DNA of 38,831 nt from an uncultured Collinsella sp. (GCA_958412345.1 CATYSO010000022.1:1-38831), one strand, 5' to 3'; positions 8,065-16,342 are shown, numbered from the stretch's first letter. Translations and numbers: made by a program. Notes: generated by a model from the letters alone, not told the origin.

Positions 8065-8960
8065 TCGACGGAATCCTCGTGAGCGAGGTAGAGGCAAAGA
8101 ACATCATGACCAAGTCCAGCTTGCCGGTAGGCGGCTACTCGGTCAATCCCTATGTCGGCTGCACGCATGCCTGCAAATATTGCTACGCTTCCTTTATGAA
8201 ACGCTTTACCGGGCACAAGGAGGAATGGGGCACCTTCCTTGATGTGAAGCAGTGGCCGGCAATTAAAAATCCTAAGAAATACGCCGGGCAGCGGGTGGTC
8301 ATCGGCTCTGTGACAGATGGTTACAATCCACAGGAGGAGCAATTTGGGAATACCAGAAGACTCCTGGAGCAGCTAATCGGCAGCGACGCAGATATTCTGA
8401 TCTGCACAAAGTCCGATCTTGTGGTGCGGGATATCGACCTTTTGAAGAAGCTTGGACAAGTAACCGTTTCGTGGTCGATCAACACGCTGGATGAAAACTT
8501 CAAGAACGATATGGACTCTGCACCGAGCATTGAACGTCGAATCGCTGCTATGAAGCAAGTCTATGACGCAGGCATTCGTACGGTTTGCTTCGTGTCCCCC
8601 GTGTTTCCCGGCATCACGGACTTTGAAGCAATCTTTGAGCGGGTAAAGGATCAGTGCGACCTGTTCTGGCTCGAAAACCTCAATCTTAGGGGCGGTTTTA
8701 AGAAGGCGATCATGGACTATATCGCCGATAAATACCCCGATCTTGTACCGCTTTACAACGAGATCTACAACAAGCGTAACCGCAGCCACTTCGAAGCGCT
8801 CGAAGCAAAAGCCGAGGAAATGGCGCAGGAGTACGATTGCCCCTTCGTGGACAACGAAATGCCCTATGGCAGGGTCCCGCAGGGACATCCGGTGATAGTG
8901 GACTACTTCTATCACGAGGAAATCCGCGGGTCGGAAAACACCGGAAAGAGGAGTCGCTAA
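8052..8960 (+). CDS. Radical SAM protein, mobile pair protein B type
   Basis: 302 aa, SPL-like radical SAM enzyme. The cluster motif is C37, C41 and C44 in GCTHACKYCYASF, followed by VVIGSVTDGYNPQEE and LICTKSDLVVRD, which are typical core strands of the family. It is the regular partner of the preceding protein in 'radical SAM mobile pairs'; the biochemical role of the pair is, to my knowledge, not established. It is followed by 145 bases without a gene before the sirtuin operon. No recombinase gene is adjacent, so how this copy moves is not visible. Confidence 0.8.
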   Translation: MAEVIDGILVSEVEAKNIMTKSSLPVGGYSVNPYVGCTHACKYCYASFMKRFTGHKEEWGTFLDVKQWPAIKNPKKYAGQRVVIGSVTDGYNPQEEQFGNTRRLLEQLIGSDADILICTKSDLVVRDIDLLKKLGQVTVSWSINTLDENFKNDMDSAPSIERRIAAMKQVYDAGIRTVCFVSPVFPGITDFEAIFERVKDQCDLFWLENLNLRGGFKKAIMDYIADKYPDLVPLYNEIYNKRNRSHFEALEAKAEEMAQEYDCPFVDNEMPYGRVPQGHPVIVDYFYHEEIRGSENTGKRSR

Positions 8961-9105
8961 ACGGAATCGATTATCCAAATCAGAGGCTTGCTGAAAGACA
9001 TAGCGCGTTGACTTCATCGAGGAATGCTTGGGCTTGTCGGCGGGGCATCGCTTTTCGCCAAAGCAGCCCGTTTTTTGAGTACACAGGCGGATCAAGGGGC
9101 ACCGG

Positions 9106-10071
9106 ATGACACTGTACGAGAATCTCGTTATCGAGCTTACCAACCGATCATTTACCCATCAGGCCGCCTATCGAAACGGCGGCACGCCCTATGACCTCAG
9201 CGATTGCGACCCCGCCCCCTACGAGCAGCAAATCAAAACGTTTGCCCGTATGATCGAGGAGTCCGACTGCGTACTCGTGGGCGGGGCCTCCGGGCTCTCT
9301 GCGTCGGGCGGTGGAGACTTCTACTACGAGGACAACGCGACCTACCGTAGGCATTTTGGCAAATTCGCCGAGCGCTATGGCTTCAAGGGAGCTTTCGATG
9401 GTTCGTTCTACCGCTGGCCCACCGCCGAAGCGCGCTGGGGCTATCTTGCGACGTTCCTTAGCACTACGCTCAACGCTCCGTTACGCAAACCCTATATAGA
9501 TCTTGACGCCATCCTTCGCGATAAGGACTTCTTCGTGCTCACCACCAACCAGGACACGCAGTTCGTGAAGATCTACCCCTGGGAGAAGGTGGCCGAGATC
9601 CAAGGCGACCACCGCTTCTTCCAATGCTCTCGATGCTGCACCGACGTGGTGCGGGATGCAACCGAACCGGTCTCCCACATGGTCGACGCCATGGGCGACG
9701 GCTTGGAGGTCCCCACTGAACTCGTGCCGCGCTGCCCATACTGCGGAGCCGAGGCGTTCCCTTGGGTTCGCGGCTATGGCAACTTCCTGCAGGGCAAGCT
9801 CTACAAGGAGCAGTACCGCAAGGTCTCCAACTGGCTCGACGCGCACGCGAAGCAGAAGATTCTTTTCCTTGAACTGGGCGTGGGCCGCATCACACCTGCG
9901 TTTATCCAGGAGCCGTTCTGGGCCCTCACGGCGCAGCTGCCGCAGGCGAGCTACATCGCCGTGAACAACAAGACGCGCTTTCTGCCCCGCGCGATCGAAG
10001 ACCGGGGCATGGCAATCCGCGCCGACATCGCCGATGTGCTTGCCGATGCACGCAAGGCGCTAGGAAGGTAG
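9106..10071 (+). CDS. SirTM-type sirtuin, NAD-dependent (copy 1)
   Basis: 321 aa. The NAD-binding glycine segment GGASGLS lies near 59-65, TTNQD at 146-150 corresponds to the TxNxD motif, and a zinc knuckle is formed by C174/C177/C178 and C210/C213. At the place of the catalytic His of classical sirtuins (HG) there is Gln166-Gly167, the signature of the SirTM (class M) branch, which ADP-ribosylates lipoylated GcvH-like carriers in other bacteria. The usual SirTM partners (macrodomain, GcvH-L, LplA2) are not in this window. An N-terminal extension of about 45 residues precedes the fold. First gene of a tight operon; the next start lies 3 bases after its stop. Confidence 0.75.
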   Translation: MTLYENLVIELTNRSFTHQAAYRNGGTPYDLSDCDPAPYEQQIKTFARMIEESDCVLVGGASGLSASGGGDFYYEDNATYRRHFGKFAERYGFKGAFDGSFYRWPTAEARWGYLATFLSTTLNAPLRKPYIDLDAILRDKDFFVLTTNQDTQFVKIYPWEKVAEIQGDHRFFQCSRCCTDVVRDATEPVSHMVDAMGDGLEVPTELVPRCPYCGAEAFPWVRGYGNFLQGKLYKEQYRKVSNWLDAHAKQKILFLELGVGRITPAFIQEPFWALTAQLPQASYIAVNNKTRFLPRAIEDRGMAIRADIADVLADARKALGR

Positions 10072-10074
10072 CGT

Positions 10075-10347
10075 ATGGAAACGGCAACAGCAGTTCGCGT
10101 CTGCCGGGCGCTCGCCAAGGCAGACCTCATCGTCATCGGCGCCAGCAACGGGTTCGACATGGCGGAGGGGCTGCGCAACGGCATCATAAAGCACATGCTC
10201 GCTCAGGTCGCGAACGCCAGCGAACACGCCACCTACATCTTGTTCAACTACAACCAGGCCATGGCGCCCGACGCTTCGTGCGAGACAATTCTCGTTGAAG
10301 GCGATATGGCCCCGGCTTTTGAGGGGGTCGTCCGATGCCATCTCTAG
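10075..10347 (+). CDS. Mini-sirtuin: SirTM with the catalytic middle deleted
   Basis: 90 aa. Residues 1-32 match the start of a SirTM protein (ADLIVIGASNGFDMAEGL, the NAD-binding loop); from about residue 33 (RNGIIK, then ATYILFNYNQAMAP) it matches the C-terminal strands. About 190-200 residues, including the TxNxD motif and zinc knuckle, are missing at an exact in-frame join, judged by comparison with the family from memory. It has a good ribosome binding site (AGGAAGG) and overlaps the next gene by 13 bases, so it is still built to be translated. It may be a decaying third copy or a small regulatory subunit; it cannot be an active sirtuin. Confidence 0.6.
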   Translation: METATAVRVCRALAKADLIVIGASNGFDMAEGLRNGIIKHMLAQVANASEHATYILFNYNQAMAPDASCETILVEGDMAPAFEGVVRCHL

Positions 10348-11183
10348 AAAGAGAAGTAAATAAGCTTCGAAGCCTTATCGATGATGCCGACGTCATCATC
10401 GTCGGGATCGGCTCGGGCATGTCGAGCGCGGCCGGGTTCAACCATTACAACCGCGCGGGCATGATGCGCGCCGGAATGGAGGACTGGCAGCAGGCATTTG
10501 GCTTCAAGAGCCTTTTCGACGGCTTCTACCACCTCTACCCCAGCCTCGAGCAGCAGTGGGCCCACTACGCGCGATACATCGATTTCATGCTGCGCGAGCC
10601 GGCCTCGCAGCCCTATCTCGACCTGCGGTCCCTTATCGGCCAAAAGGACTACTTCATCCTGAGCACCAACGTGGACACCCAGGTCGAGAAGACATTTCCC
10701 ACTGAAAGGATCTGCAACTACCAGGGAAGTTTCGCTCACTTTCAGTGTAAGCAACCGTGCTGCGATGAGATTTTCGATGCGGCTCCTTATGTCGAGCGCA
10801 TACTTGCAGGCATGGGAGGGTTCGAGGTGCGCAGCGAAGACATCCCCCGCTGCCCACATTGCGGCTGGCAGCTTGTGCCGTGGGTGCGCGACGATACGTT
10901 CCTGCAGGGAGCGGTGTGGAACGAAAGCCTCGGACGATACGAACGCTTCGTGCACGAGCACAGCAACAGTCGCGTGCTGCTGCTGGAGCTCGGTGTGGGC
11001 GAGATGACCCCTGGCATCATCACGCTCCCCTTCTGGAGCATGGCCGCAAAGCTGCCGAACGCACACCTGTTGAGCGTCAACATCTCGGGCGACTCCGCCC
11101 CGCTGCAGCTTGGAAACAAGGCGGAAGCGATTCAGGCAGAACTGGGCAAGCTACTTTCGACGGCACGAGCTGGCAGCGAATGA
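10335..11183 (+). CDS. SirTM-type sirtuin, NAD-dependent (copy 2)
   Basis: 282 aa. GIGSGMS at 24-30, STNVD at 110-114, Gln130-Gly131 in place of the catalytic His-Gly, and zinc ligands C138/C142 and C173/C176. Clearly homologous to the first sirtuin of the operon along its whole length (GDHRFFQC vs GSFAHFQC; WVRGYGNFLQG vs WVRDDTFLQG; LELGVG in both) but divergent enough to be an old duplication. It lacks the N-terminal extension. GAGGGGG precedes the ATG. Having two such enzymes in tandem suggests two substrates or a heteromer (inference). Confidence 0.75.
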   Translation: MPSLEREVNKLRSLIDDADVIIVGIGSGMSSAAGFNHYNRAGMMRAGMEDWQQAFGFKSLFDGFYHLYPSLEQQWAHYARYIDFMLREPASQPYLDLRSLIGQKDYFILSTNVDTQVEKTFPTERICNYQGSFAHFQCKQPCCDEIFDAAPYVERILAGMGGFEVRSEDIPRCPHCGWQLVPWVRDDTFLQGAVWNESLGRYERFVHEHSNSRVLLLELGVGEMTPGIITLPFWSMAAKLPNAHLLSVNISGDSAPLQLGNKAEAIQAELGKLLSTARAGSE

Positions 11184-11313
11184 TGTCGTTAGCCTTTCGC
11201 CATGACGCAGCTCACCGCCCAAAGGCGTGAACAAGAGGCGCAGCCCCATTCGCCCGCACGCAGGCCCTGAAGACCCTTTCGCGTATTCATTTATAAGTTT
11301 GGAGGATGAGGGA

Positions 11314-11631
11314 TTGAAACGTGACGTGAGAATAACGATATTGAAATCGGAAGTCGATAAAAAACTAGCCGAGGAATACGCGATTCCCAACCTCGGTCCC
11401 TGCCCCTTTCATAAAGCTGGACAGGTATTTGTCAGCGATGGCTCGCACAAGCCGAACGGCCTGTGCGAGCACGCATGGAAGCCGATAGAGGAAATGGCTG
11501 CGTCGCTTTCCGACGGCGAGCTCCTTCAGCCAAAAGGGACATGGATGCGCGATGACGACAAAGGGGTGTTCGCCTGCGTGGACGGGCTGCGTCCGGTCAT
11601 CATGCTCATAGAAGCGGTAGATGCAGAATAG
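11314..11631 (+). CDS. TIGR04076-type small protein of unknown function
   Basis: 105 aa from a TTG start with GGAGG at 11301-11305, 8 bases upstream. The open frame extends to an ATG at 11227, but that part has no family resemblance and no ribosome binding site. The body carries the conserved features I associate with TIGR04076: an N-terminal VRITILKSEVD strand, LGPCP with C30, C51 followed by AW, and CVDGLRPV near the end. The three Cys may bind a metal or redox cofactor. It ends the sirtuin operon; the link to NAD or lipoate chemistry is untested. Confidence 0.6.
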   Translation: MKRDVRITILKSEVDKKLAEEYAIPNLGPCPFHKAGQVFVSDGSHKPNGLCEHAWKPIEEMAASLSDGELLQPKGTWMRDDDKGVFACVDGLRPVIMLIEAVDAE

Positions 11632-12161
11632 CCTTAACGACCAGAATGCGAGCAGGGGGCGAGCGTGAACAGCGTTACGCTCCGTTTTATGTATCGGTGG
11701 CTAAAGCCCACAAGCGAAAGCGCACAGAGGCCTCGCTTTGATGCTCTCCGAAGAATGCGCTCTATTTCCTAACCGAAACGGCCTTCAGTCGATTGCGGGG
11801 GCGGCGTTGCCGGCAGCGGGGATTAATCAGGTCGTTTTCCCAGATAGACATACAAAAAAGCCTCCAAACCAAAAGGTTTGGAGGCCGTTATTCCCGTTAT
11901 CTCGCTGGTGACTTTGCTCTATGGCGATGCCGAAACAGCATCTGGCGGTACTCGGCAGCACTAAAACACGAGTTCAGAAGCCAGTTTCCGTTATTCCCAC
12001 TCTTTCACGCTCGTTTGTCGTGGTGCCATTCCAATTGGGTCTAGTTTGGTTGTCGGTTTTGTCCATTTTGCCGCCGAATCCCTCCGCGCGTCCTCGCGTA
12101 GGCGTTTGGGACAAGCCCTGAGACAAATTCGCAAACCATTTCGAACCGCAAGCTCACAGTT
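11632..12161. other. Non-coding stretch with terminator and dispersed repeat
   Basis: Apart from the minus-strand terminator at 11854-11885 and the hairpin repeat at 12108-12174 no feature was recognised. TTATTCCCACTC near 11992 resembles the sequence at 28529 but the match is short. Confidence 0.4.
11854..11885 (-). terminator. Rho-independent terminator on the minus strand
   Basis: GCCTCCAAACC (11860-11870) pairs perfectly with GGTTTGGAGGC (11875-11885). On the minus strand the stem is followed by six T (11854-11859). It would stop transcripts coming from the DUF2958 remnant. The plus strand lacks a T run after the stem. Confidence 0.75.
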
Positions 12162-12174
12162 TCATTTTTGTCCC
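12108..12174. repeat. Dispersed hairpin repeat, copy 2 of 3
   Basis: Bounded by GGGACAA on the left and TTTGTCCC on the right, which form an outer stem; inside are AAACCATTTCGAAC and GCTCACAGTTTCA. Same order of parts as 28646-28714. Confidence 0.6.
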
Positions 12175-12456
12175 GGGGACAAAAACGGCAAGGCCTTGAG
12201 GTCCCGAGCCGCTCGAAAGAGATGCCAAAACGGCTGTATTCCCTCTATGGCGCCTGAGAGGTAGCCCCACTCGGTCTCGAGGCCACGCACGATCCCAAAC
12301 GCCTCGCCGGGCTCGGGGTCGTACTCGGTTAGGCACCAGTCCCACCCGCTGAGGCACGAGAAGTAGTAGACGAGCGCCATGGGGTCGCCCTCCCCCCTCG
12401 GTCGCGTACAGTGGCGGCAAGCCCTCGGCCAGCTCCTCGGTCATAAGCGCTTGCAT
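12165..12456 (-). pseudogene. DUF2958 family gene, frameshifted and 3'-truncated
   Basis: The start ATG at 12456 has a strong GGAGGGGAG upstream and begins MQALMTEELAEGLPPLYATE, the family's N-terminus. At a run of six C (12393-12398; six G on the coding strand) the frame shifts; the next frame continues PMALVYYFSCLSGWDWCLTE and EAFGIVRGLETEWGYLS, the family's core. Removing one base of the run restores the expected junction. Beyond GYLS, at about 12262, the homology stops and unrelated sequence follows. DUF2958 proteins are typical cargo of plasmids and conjugative elements. A sequencing error in the homopolymer could explain the frameshift, but not the lost 3' end. Confidence 0.7.
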
Positions 12457-12765
12457 GTACGTCTCCCCTCCGGGCCACGTCGGACCCCTAGAATCTCCGC
12501 CCCGCGGGCAAAGCCTCGGCGCGCCCCCGTGGCACCTCGGCTTTGCTCTCTGCAATGCCCGCAGCGGAGGAACCACCTGAGACGGATGTCGATGCATCGA
12601 ACCCGAGACCGAGCGCTGCGGCGGGGAGCCTCTCGCGCGGACAATCTGCTCGATCTTGCCGCACCCGTCTTAAAAAAGTTCGACAAATGTTTAGTAGTAC
12701 GACATCCATCGAACAGTCGGGGGTATACACCACCACAGGAGGCCCGCGGAACGAGAGGAGGCGAG

Positions 12766-12864
12766 ATGGTCGGCGACGGGTTCAAGGCACTCTCCGGCCC
12801 CACGCGCCACCGCATCCTCGAGCTCCTCGGACTCACGAAAACGGAGGCTTCGGATGAAGGTTGA
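12766..12864 (+). pseudogene. ArsR/SdpR-type regulator, N-terminal stub
   Basis: 32 codons. It starts with a strong GAGAGGAGG and encodes GFKALSGPTRHRILELL, the first helices of an ArsR-family winged-helix repressor, then leaves the homology after about 22 residues and stops. The end overlaps the ATG of the SdpI-like gene by 11 bases. Complete SdpR-like repressors have roughly 90 residues and sit in exactly this position upstream of sdpI, so the stub is what is left after an internal deletion. Confidence 0.6.
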
Positions 12865-13319
12865 GCTTGGGCGCGGGGAGCGCGCCTTCTTGATCGTTCT
12901 CTTCGCGGCGATAGCGGTTCACCTGCGGGCGCACGTGCTGCCGGCCTACCCCGCCATGCCCCAGACGGTGCCCACGCACTGGGGCGCCGACGGTGCGGTC
13001 GACGGTTGGGGCGACAAGGCGGGCACGCTCTTCACGGCTGCCATGCCGCTCGTCCTCGCACTCGCCATGCTGCGCGTCAAGTACAACTACACCTTCTGCA
13101 TCCGCATGCCCTGGACGCTCGTGAGCGAGGACAACTGGCACAGCACGCGCTACTTCGCTGGTTCCGTCTTCGTCGTCGCGCGTGGCGATGTTCGTCGCCG
13201 CACTGCTCTCGGCCGTGGCACCCGAGGCGTAGTTCTGGGTCGGCATGGTAGCGGCCCTGCTCGCGACCCTCGTCGTGGGCACCTACAGCCTCCTCGTCTG
13301 GCGGCGCGAGGGCCGCTAG
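12854..13319 (+). pseudogene. SdpI-like membrane immunity protein, broken
   Basis: The N-terminus (VPTHWGADGAVDGWG) is DUF1648 and KYNYTFCIRMPWTLVSEDNW is the SdpI core, but the transmembrane segments that normally lie between them are missing in frame. Near 13175-13182 one base is gained or lost: after FVVA the proper continuation VAMFVAALLS is in the frame of 13182. That frame then meets TAG at 13230-13232 before the last helix (VGMVAALLATLVVGTYSLLV) and its natural stop at 13317. Three separate lesions, so not functional. SdpI proteins confer immunity to the SdpC toxin in Bacillus and are often controlled by SdpR. Confidence 0.75.
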
Positions 13320-13343
13320 GAGGGCATCGGGAGGAAGGCCGTA

Positions 13344-13805
13344 ATGGGTGAGAAAGGCGAGCGGCCGGAGCAGGTGTTCCCCGGCAGGACAGACCCGTGG
13401 TTCATAGCGGCTATGGTGATTGCGACGGGCGGTTTATCCACGGCGTATATCGCGTGTTTCCTGAGTTTGAGTCTCGCGCTCCCATGGGACTGGCTCGCGC
13501 TTCTGCCCGTCCCGGCCCTCGTGGCCCTGGCCGCCCTGCCCGTCCGCAGCAACCGCGTCGAGCTCTACGGCGACCGCCTCGTCGTCGTGTACGCCGGGAC
13601 ACGCTCGGTGATACCCTACACCCACGTGCGGGGCGTCCGGCGCACCAGGACGCTCTGGGCGGGGACGGCCAACTCGCTCGACCGCGTCTACATCGAGGCG
13701 CCCTACGACGGCGACGCCATCGTCTCGGTGACCGACAACGACGCCCTCGTGGCGGAGCTGGAGCGCAGGTGCGGCCCTGGGCCCGGCTGCGAACAAGGCA
13801 ACTAG
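13344..13805 (+). CDS. Bacterial PH-domain membrane protein
   Basis: 153 aa. Two hydrophobic segments (about 20-42 and 46-66) are followed by a soluble part with RSNRVELYGDRLVVVYAGTR and IPYTHVRGVRRT, the pattern of small bacterial PH domains (bPH/DUF1200-like) that follow a membrane hairpin. The function of the family is not known in detail. It starts 24 bases after the natural end of the broken sdpI and is probably part of the same old operon. Cargo in such loci is often linked to peptide stress or immunity, which here is inference. Confidence 0.6.
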   Translation: MGEKGERPEQVFPGRTDPWFIAAMVIATGGLSTAYIACFLSLSLALPWDWLALLPVPALVALAALPVRSNRVELYGDRLVVVYAGTRSVIPYTHVRGVRRTRTLWAGTANSLDRVYIEAPYDGDAIVSVTDNDALVAELERRCGPGPGCEQGN

Positions 13806-14068
13806 CTTCGCAGAGCGGCTTTCAGCGACTTGCTGCTCATCGTCACTTCCTGAAGTTCCCGGGGCGCATGAATTGAAGGCAAAGGACCGCTACGACACCG
13901 GCGCCGCAACCGACCAGCAACACTGCTGCGCCTGCGGCGGCAAGGAAGGAACAAGCCTCCCCATGCCCGACGAGAGAAAATTGGATTGGGGCCAGTTGCA
14001 TAGGGATTGAGGTTCGGGTTTCGCCGGCTTACGCAGCTTGGCGGACGAAGTGCCCGACCCCGCTGCCC

Positions 14069-14323
14069 CTAGGGCGCAACGTGGTCGGCGACGTCGGAGG
14101 TGTCGATCCCGCCCAAATTAGCGAGCTGGCTGCTGAACGGGATGCTCTCGGGGTCGTCCGCCTCGACGCCGCCGAGCACGATGGTGTTGTCGCGCATGTC
14201 GATTTGGGTCGTGAACACGGCCGGGTCGAAGCCCGAGGCGATAAAGCCGATGCCCGCGAGGACGACGCCCGCGGCAACGAGCCCGCCCGCCACGGCGAGG
14301 TAAATCTTCTTCGCGCTGGTCAT
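14069..14323 (-). CDS. Small membrane-anchored protein, last gene of the PadR operon
   Basis: 84 aa. One N-terminal hydrophobic helix (about 7-29) with a positively charged start (MTSAKK), then a short extracytoplasmic part (VFTTQIDMRDNTIVLGG). This resembles the beginning of DUF4097-type putative adhesins that usually follow PadR-HAAS pairs, but those are much longer; this one stops early and may be truncated. GAAAGGAAC precedes the ATG, and the start lies 15 bases after the stop of the HAAS gene. Confidence 0.5.
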   Translation of the reverse strand: MTSAKKIYLAVAGGLVAAGVVLAGIGFIASGFDPAVFTTQIDMRDNTIVLGGVEADDPESIPFSSQLANLGGIDTSDVADHVAP

Positions 14324-14338
14324 GGTACTCGTTCCTTT

Positions 14339-14962
14339 CTACGCCGCGAGATGAACGGCAGCGCCGCCCTTCTCGCCCTTGCCCTTCCAGAAGGGCGAGG
14401 CGGCCTTCCTCGCCCAGAGCGCCGAGAGGCGCGCGATCTGCTTGGATGCCTCCCAGGCGCCCGCGCCCACGAGGAGAGCCGCGCCGACGAAGGCGAGCCC
14501 GCAGCCCAGCATCGCGATCACGTAGGGCGCGTGGCCGACGGCCACGCCCGCCGCCGCGAGCGCGAACGACGCCGCGCCCACGGCGCCGAGGGCCGCGGCG
14601 ATGACCCACACGCAGAGCGCCAGCACCCAGATGCAGACGTAGACGCTGAGAGCCACGGCGGCGAAGGCGACGAGCAGCGGCACCCACACCGGGGACCCCA
14701 CGATGGCCAGCGCCCACAGCAGCACGGTGCTGCGCCGGCTCGTCCTCGCGATCGCGCGCGGCACCGCGGGCAGGTCGTCGAGCGCAGCCTCGGCAGCCTC
14801 GCCGGGGGTACCCATGGCGGCCACGGCCTCCTCCTCGCTCATGCCGTCCTCCATGCGGTCGGCGATGGCCTCCGCGTAGAACGCCTTGGTCTCCTCCACC
14901 TGCTCGGCCGGCAGGCAGGCGAGCAGCTCGCCCAGCCGGCCAAGGAACTCATCGCGCTTCAT
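14339..14962 (-). CDS. HAAS/DUF1700 family membrane protein
   Basis: 207 aa. The N-terminal 60 residues (MKRDEFLGRLGELLACLPAE, then EAIADRMEDGMSEEEAVAAMG) are the HAAS signalling helices; then four to five hydrophobic segments fill residues 75-185. HAAS proteins are coupled to PadR regulators, as here: the start codon overlaps the PadR stop by 14 bases. GAGGGGG lies before the ATG. The open frame continues upstream, but only as PadR sequence read in another frame. Confidence 0.75.
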   Translation of the reverse strand: MKRDEFLGRLGELLACLPAEQVEETKAFYAEAIADRMEDGMSEEEAVAAMGTPGEAAEAALDDLPAVPRAIARTSRRSTVLLWALAIVGSPVWVPLLVAFAAVALSVYVCIWVLALCVWVIAAALGAVGAASFALAAAGVAVGHAPYVIAMLGCGLAFVGAALLVGAGAWEASKQIARLSALWARKAASPFWKGKGEKGGAAVHLAA

Positions 14963-15269
14963 GGTGCGCCCCCTCAACGTATGCATAGATCTCCCGTACG
15001 GACGGCCATTCGGCCAGGAACTCCTCGATGCGCGCACGCCCCGCATCCGTGATGCGGTAGTACCGGCGCAGCCGCCCGTTGTGCTCGGCGGAGCGCGCCG
15101 TGATGCACCCGGCCTTCTCCAGGCGCTTGAGCAGCGGGTAGAGCGTCGACTCCGTGAGCCCCATGCTCGCCGGAACGTCCTTCACGATCTGGTAGCCGTA
15201 GGACTCCTCGCCGGAGACGGCCGCGAGCACGCAGGCCTCCAGGAAGCCGCGCTTCATCTGAGCCTCCAT
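14949..15269 (-). CDS. PadR family transcriptional regulator
   Basis: 106 aa from ATG 15269 (GGGGAGG upstream). Winged-helix motifs: LEACVLAAVSGEESYGYQIV, TESTLYPLLKRLEKAGCI, LRRYYRITDAGR. This is a compact PadR with a short C-terminal dimer helix. It heads an operon with the HAAS protein and the small membrane protein. A near-perfect palindrome at 15290-15312, just upstream of the start, is the likely operator, so autoregulation is expected. Confidence 0.85.
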   Translation of the reverse strand: MEAQMKRGFLEACVLAAVSGEESYGYQIVKDVPASMGLTESTLYPLLKRLEKAGCITARSAEHNGRLRRYYRITDAGRARIEEFLAEWPSVREIYAYVEGAHHEAR

Positions 15270-15289
15270 CCGCACACCTCCCCTCGTCA

Positions 15290-15312
15290 TATACTGTGCT
15301 ACGCACACTATA
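15290..15312. promoter_or_regulatory. PadR operator palindrome
   Basis: TATACTGTGC and GCACACTATA flank a TAC centre; 9 of 10 arm positions are symmetrical. The TATA ends and roughly 23-bp length fit known PadR-type operators. It lies 21 bp before the padR start codon. Confidence 0.65.
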
Positions 15313-15335
15313 CGATGCAAGGTATTAGACGTCAA

Positions 15336-15780
15336 CTCTCATCGTAAAGATTCTCCGGTCCCTGCGCGCGATCGCGGATGACCGCCCGTCCCGAGCGGAA
15401 CCCATAGGCGCCAACGCGACCTGAACGCGGCGCCGTACCCCGAGATCCGAGGTACAGTCCAGCTTTCGACCCGACCATAGGATTCGAAAGCCCGAAGACG
15501 CCAAAAGAGATCCGGCGAGGACGGCACCGGGTGGTTTTCAACCCTGTCAACGGTCCGCGAGCTCAGGAATATTGCCCGCAAGCCGCGTGAAGAGCTCCAA
15601 CCGAAAGTAATCATCTCCAGAAGCTCTAGCTCGCGAAACGTCCTCGTGAAGCCGCTCGTGAGTGCCCCGAAACCGCATGAGTCCACTATGAGTGCATTCT
15701 TTTGGCGTTTTGCTCCCGAAGCAAGAGACCTCCGTCGGCCCGGCGCACGACTCAATCAATACGACGCCATTGTTCTCCCA
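15336..15780. other. Stretch with no recognised gene
   Basis: Several frames are open but none resembles a family I know. A minus-strand frame at 15547-15759 (containing SCFGSKTPKECTHSGLMRFRG) is the most protein-like and may be a remnant. No RNA gene or clear repeat was seen before the repeat block that begins about 15800. Confidence 0.35.
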
Positions 15781-15907
15781 ATGGAGCGAGACAGGCAGCC
15801 TTTAGAGGCTCGATATCGACGAAAACGCTCGTTTCGAAACTCAAATGCCTTTCCGCGCGCAAGCCGTCAGCTGCAATAGAAAGTGAATCAACGCAGGTGG
15901 CTTTCAA

Positions 15908-15924
15908 GCAGTTTGCAAAACTGC
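15908..15924. repeat. Small perfect hairpin in repeat block A
   Basis: GCAGTTT-GCA-AAACTGC. The corresponding site in block B keeps only part of the symmetry. Function unknown. Confidence 0.4.
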
Positions 15925-16161
15925 AGGTCGCAGGCCTTCATTGCTAGTAGGAGAAATGAGTAGTCTCAGGTGGCTTGCCCATGAGTCACGGAGCTGGCTG
16001 GGGGCTTCGCTTGCATCCAGATCGATTTGTGCGCGTTCGAACTCCTGCGCGGGCGATGATATGAAGCGGATGATTTTCCGCCAGGAGGGCTTCCGGGTGC
16101 CGGGGCGTTTCCCTCGGCTTTTTCTTATTCGGCAGAGTCCCGCGATAGCCCCATGCTACAC

Positions 16162-16310
16162 TCAGAACCTCTGCTCGCCAAGCAACCACCTCGCGAGATC
16201 CATCACGAGCACGCCCTCCCAGGTATAGGGCTCATGCCTTGTGCGGACGATGAGAACCTTCGGAAACGCATCCCCGATGGACAGAAGCGATGCGATCTCC
16301 CTCCCGGTTT
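16162..16310 (-). pseudogene. C-terminal tail of a DUF4143 AAA ATPase, copy A
   Basis: Read on the minus strand the segment encodes REIASLLSIGDAFPKVLIVR, then RHEPYTWEGVLVMDLARWLL and a stop. This is the last strand-helix part of the AAA ATPases with a DUF4143 domain. Everything upstream (Walker motifs, DUF4143 body) is missing and replaced by the GTTTCGAAAC palindromes at 16306-16342. The same tail lies at 29052-29230 (copy B), there with an in-frame extension. Confidence 0.65.
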
Positions 16311-16342
16311 CGAAACTCACAATGTTTTTAAGTTTCGAAACC
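16306..16342. repeat. Paired GTTTCGAAAC palindromes
   Basis: GGTTTCGAAAC at 16306-16316 and GTTTCGAAACC at 16332-16342; each is itself palindromic and together they form an inverted pair around CACAATGTTTTTAA. The same 10-mer occurs at 6554, 15831 and 29237. Confidence 0.6.
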
